A DNA stretch of 6,725 nt from an uncultured Clostridia bacterium (GTDB taxonomy: Bacteria > Bacillota_A > Clostridia > Oscillospirales > Oscillospiraceae), in the NCBI GenBank assembly GCA_947166955.1, contig CAMVGI010000076.1:1-6725 (forward strand), read 5' to 3'. The notes beneath the pieces are model-generated. The model saw only the letters and a list, made by a program, of their open reading frames with translations, made no database searches and was not told where the DNA came from. The position numbers were made by a program, and so were the translations under genes. The first letter of the stretch is position 1; each line of letters starts with the position of its first letter. Below are positions 5,712-6,725 of this stretch, in pieces.

Positions 5712-6725
5712 TCAAATCACCCTCACCTTTGTATCCGGCGCGAGCATGGCAAATATCTCCTCCACGTTGATCTTCTCGGGGCTGCTGGCAAAGCTGCTGT
5801 CGCGGAAGACCGCGCGGAGCGGATTGCGGCGGGCAATTCCCTTAATAACGCTCTCCGGTACATTGCTGTCAAAACAGGCAATCAGGGCATCGCGCACGCC
5901 AAGCTCGGCGTCGCCGGGCGCGTATGTGTGTACCGTGCAGCCGTCGACGGTCTCGCTGTGATAGGGCAGAGAGAGCGGAAGCCCCCAATCGAGCAGACAG
6001 CCGAACAACAGATCGAGGTCGCAGCGGTCCGGCTTGATGTTGGACTCCATGCCCGTCAGCATCTCCTGCGTGTACTCGCCAGCGCTGTAATAGACATCTT
6101 CCATGTTGGTGTCGTCCACCTTGAAAACGCGGAAGCCGACATCGAGGTCTTGCGTGGTCAGCGGATTTTCTGCTTTGATTTTAGCACCGGCTCGACGTAT
6201 GCGCTCTTTTCCTATTTCGCAGATATTCCTATATCCTTTCTTATGTGCTTCACTGTTCTCGTCTGTTTTTTCAGGAAATTGCACCATAATGAACTTCCGA
6301 TGTCCGCCTTTCTCTGCATTGAATCGCATTACTGCATGTGCAGTGGTTGCGGAGCCAGAGAAAAAGTCAAGAATAATTGCATCCTTGGTGTTTTCAACGA
6401 GTGAAATAAGATACTTTATCAGTTCTGTTGGCTTGGCGAAATCAAAGGGGATACCTATCTCAGACAATTCCTTTGTGGCCAATCTGTTTTCCCACTTTCC
6501 AATGAAATCGACAGGAACCATTCCCTCATCTTGCCTGTCAGATAACCAGATTTTTGTGTAGATGTTCCATTTTGCTGGATTTCCATCTGAATTAATCAAT
6601 ACCCCTTTTGACTCCTTAAACGCTATGTTGCCTTTTTTCTTTTCTTCAAGGTATCTTTCTTGACTCCAACGCCAGCAACCATCTGTATCTAAAGGCCGAA
6701 CCATCGCTCCATCCGCTTGCTCTTC
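5712..6725 (-). CDS. mod: Type III DNA methyltransferase, Mod subunit (C-terminal part; 5' end outside window)
   Basis: The frame is open to the right edge; 337 residues are visible, beginning EEQADGA before an internal Met at 6704 that is not the start. Mod methylates adenine (N6) at the recognition site and sets the specificity for Res. Visible motifs fit a beta-class enzyme: KPTELIKYLI (98-107, motif X) directly before DFFSGSATTAHAV (120-132, AdoMet motif I, at 6330-6368). The DPPY catalytic motif and most of the recognition region would lie in the missing N-terminal half. After RRAGAKIK (177-184) the tail from LDVGFRVFKVDDTNM to the end resembles the conserved Mod C-terminal part. GC changes sharply near 6170: AT-rich on the motif side and GC-rich in the tail, suggesting a mosaic gene. 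The TGA at 5712 is one base from the HNH start. Confidence 0.93.
   Translation of the reverse strand, partial: EEQADGAMVRPLDTDGCWRWSQERYLEEKKKGNIAFKESKGVLINSDGNPAKWNIYTKIWLSDRQDEGMVPVDFIGKWENRLATKELSEIGIPFDFAKPTELIKYLISLVENTKDAIILDFFSGSATTAHAVMRFNAEKGGHRKFIMVQFPEKTDENSEAHKKGYRNICEIGKERIRRAGAKIKAENPLTTQDLDVGFRVFKVDDTNMEDVYYSAGEYTQEMLTGMESNIKPDRCDLDLLFGCLLDWGLPLSLPYHSETVDGCTVHTYAPGDAELGVRDALIACFDSNVPESVIKGIARRNPLRAVFRDSSFASSPEKINVEEIFAMLAPDTKVRVI

Noticed and set aside
5712..6704. Treating mod as a complete gene starting at the Met at 6704
   Set aside because: The frame stays open to the window edge, and the DPPY motif and N-terminal half required of a Type III Mod are absent, so this Met is internal.
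1..6725. CRISPR array, insertion sequence or rRNA
   Set aside because: I saw no regularly spaced repeats, no transposase or terminal inverted repeats and no rRNA-like sequence anywhere in the window.

Overview
The window looks like part of a defence island plus flanking chromosome from a Clostridia-type Gram-positive bacterium (possibly a gut Oscillospiraceae/Ruminococcaceae relative). This placement is inferred from strong AAAGGAGG-type ribosome binding sites, mixed moderate-to-high GC, and the protein families present. No gene gives a species-level assignment. All confident genes lie on the minus strand, so transcription runs from the right edge to the left.

Right and centre (about 6725 to 1894): a Type III restriction-modification locus with an unusual third gene. 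The order is mod (3' part only; its 5' part lies outside the window), then an HNH-nuclease-like gene, then res. The HNH gene sits between mod and res with a single-nucleotide gap on each side (TGA-A-less spacing: one base after the mod stop, one base before the res GTG start), so the three reading frames are likely translated as a coupled unit. Mod supplies adenine methylation (AdoMet motif I and motif X are visible; DPPY is expected outside the window). Res supplies the SF2 helicase-like translocase and a C-terminal PD-ExK nuclease. The HNH protein has an N-terminal Cys4 zinc-binding HNH fold and a C-terminal half I do not recognise. Base composition is patchy: the visible mod core and the HNH gene are AT-richer than res and the mod 3' end.

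Left-centre (about 1803 to 399): a GC-rich two-gene unit on the same strand. It holds an SPL-family (COG1533-like) radical SAM protein, then 19 bases later a fusion of a 4-oxalocrotonate-tautomerase-like domain to a CPYC glutaredoxin-like domain. This pair is probably housekeeping or redox chromosome rather than part of the restriction system.

Left end (1 to about 398): no convincing full gene. It holds the possible last 28 codons of a plus-strand gene, an AT-rich stretch with short repeats, a remnant of the 3' half of a tRNA with a CAU anticodon-like loop, and directly after its CCA a perfect 18-bp inverted repeat. That repeat can act as a bidirectional terminator between the plus-strand remnant and the convergent minus-strand genes. 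The tRNA remnant is compatible with an old integration or deletion scar.
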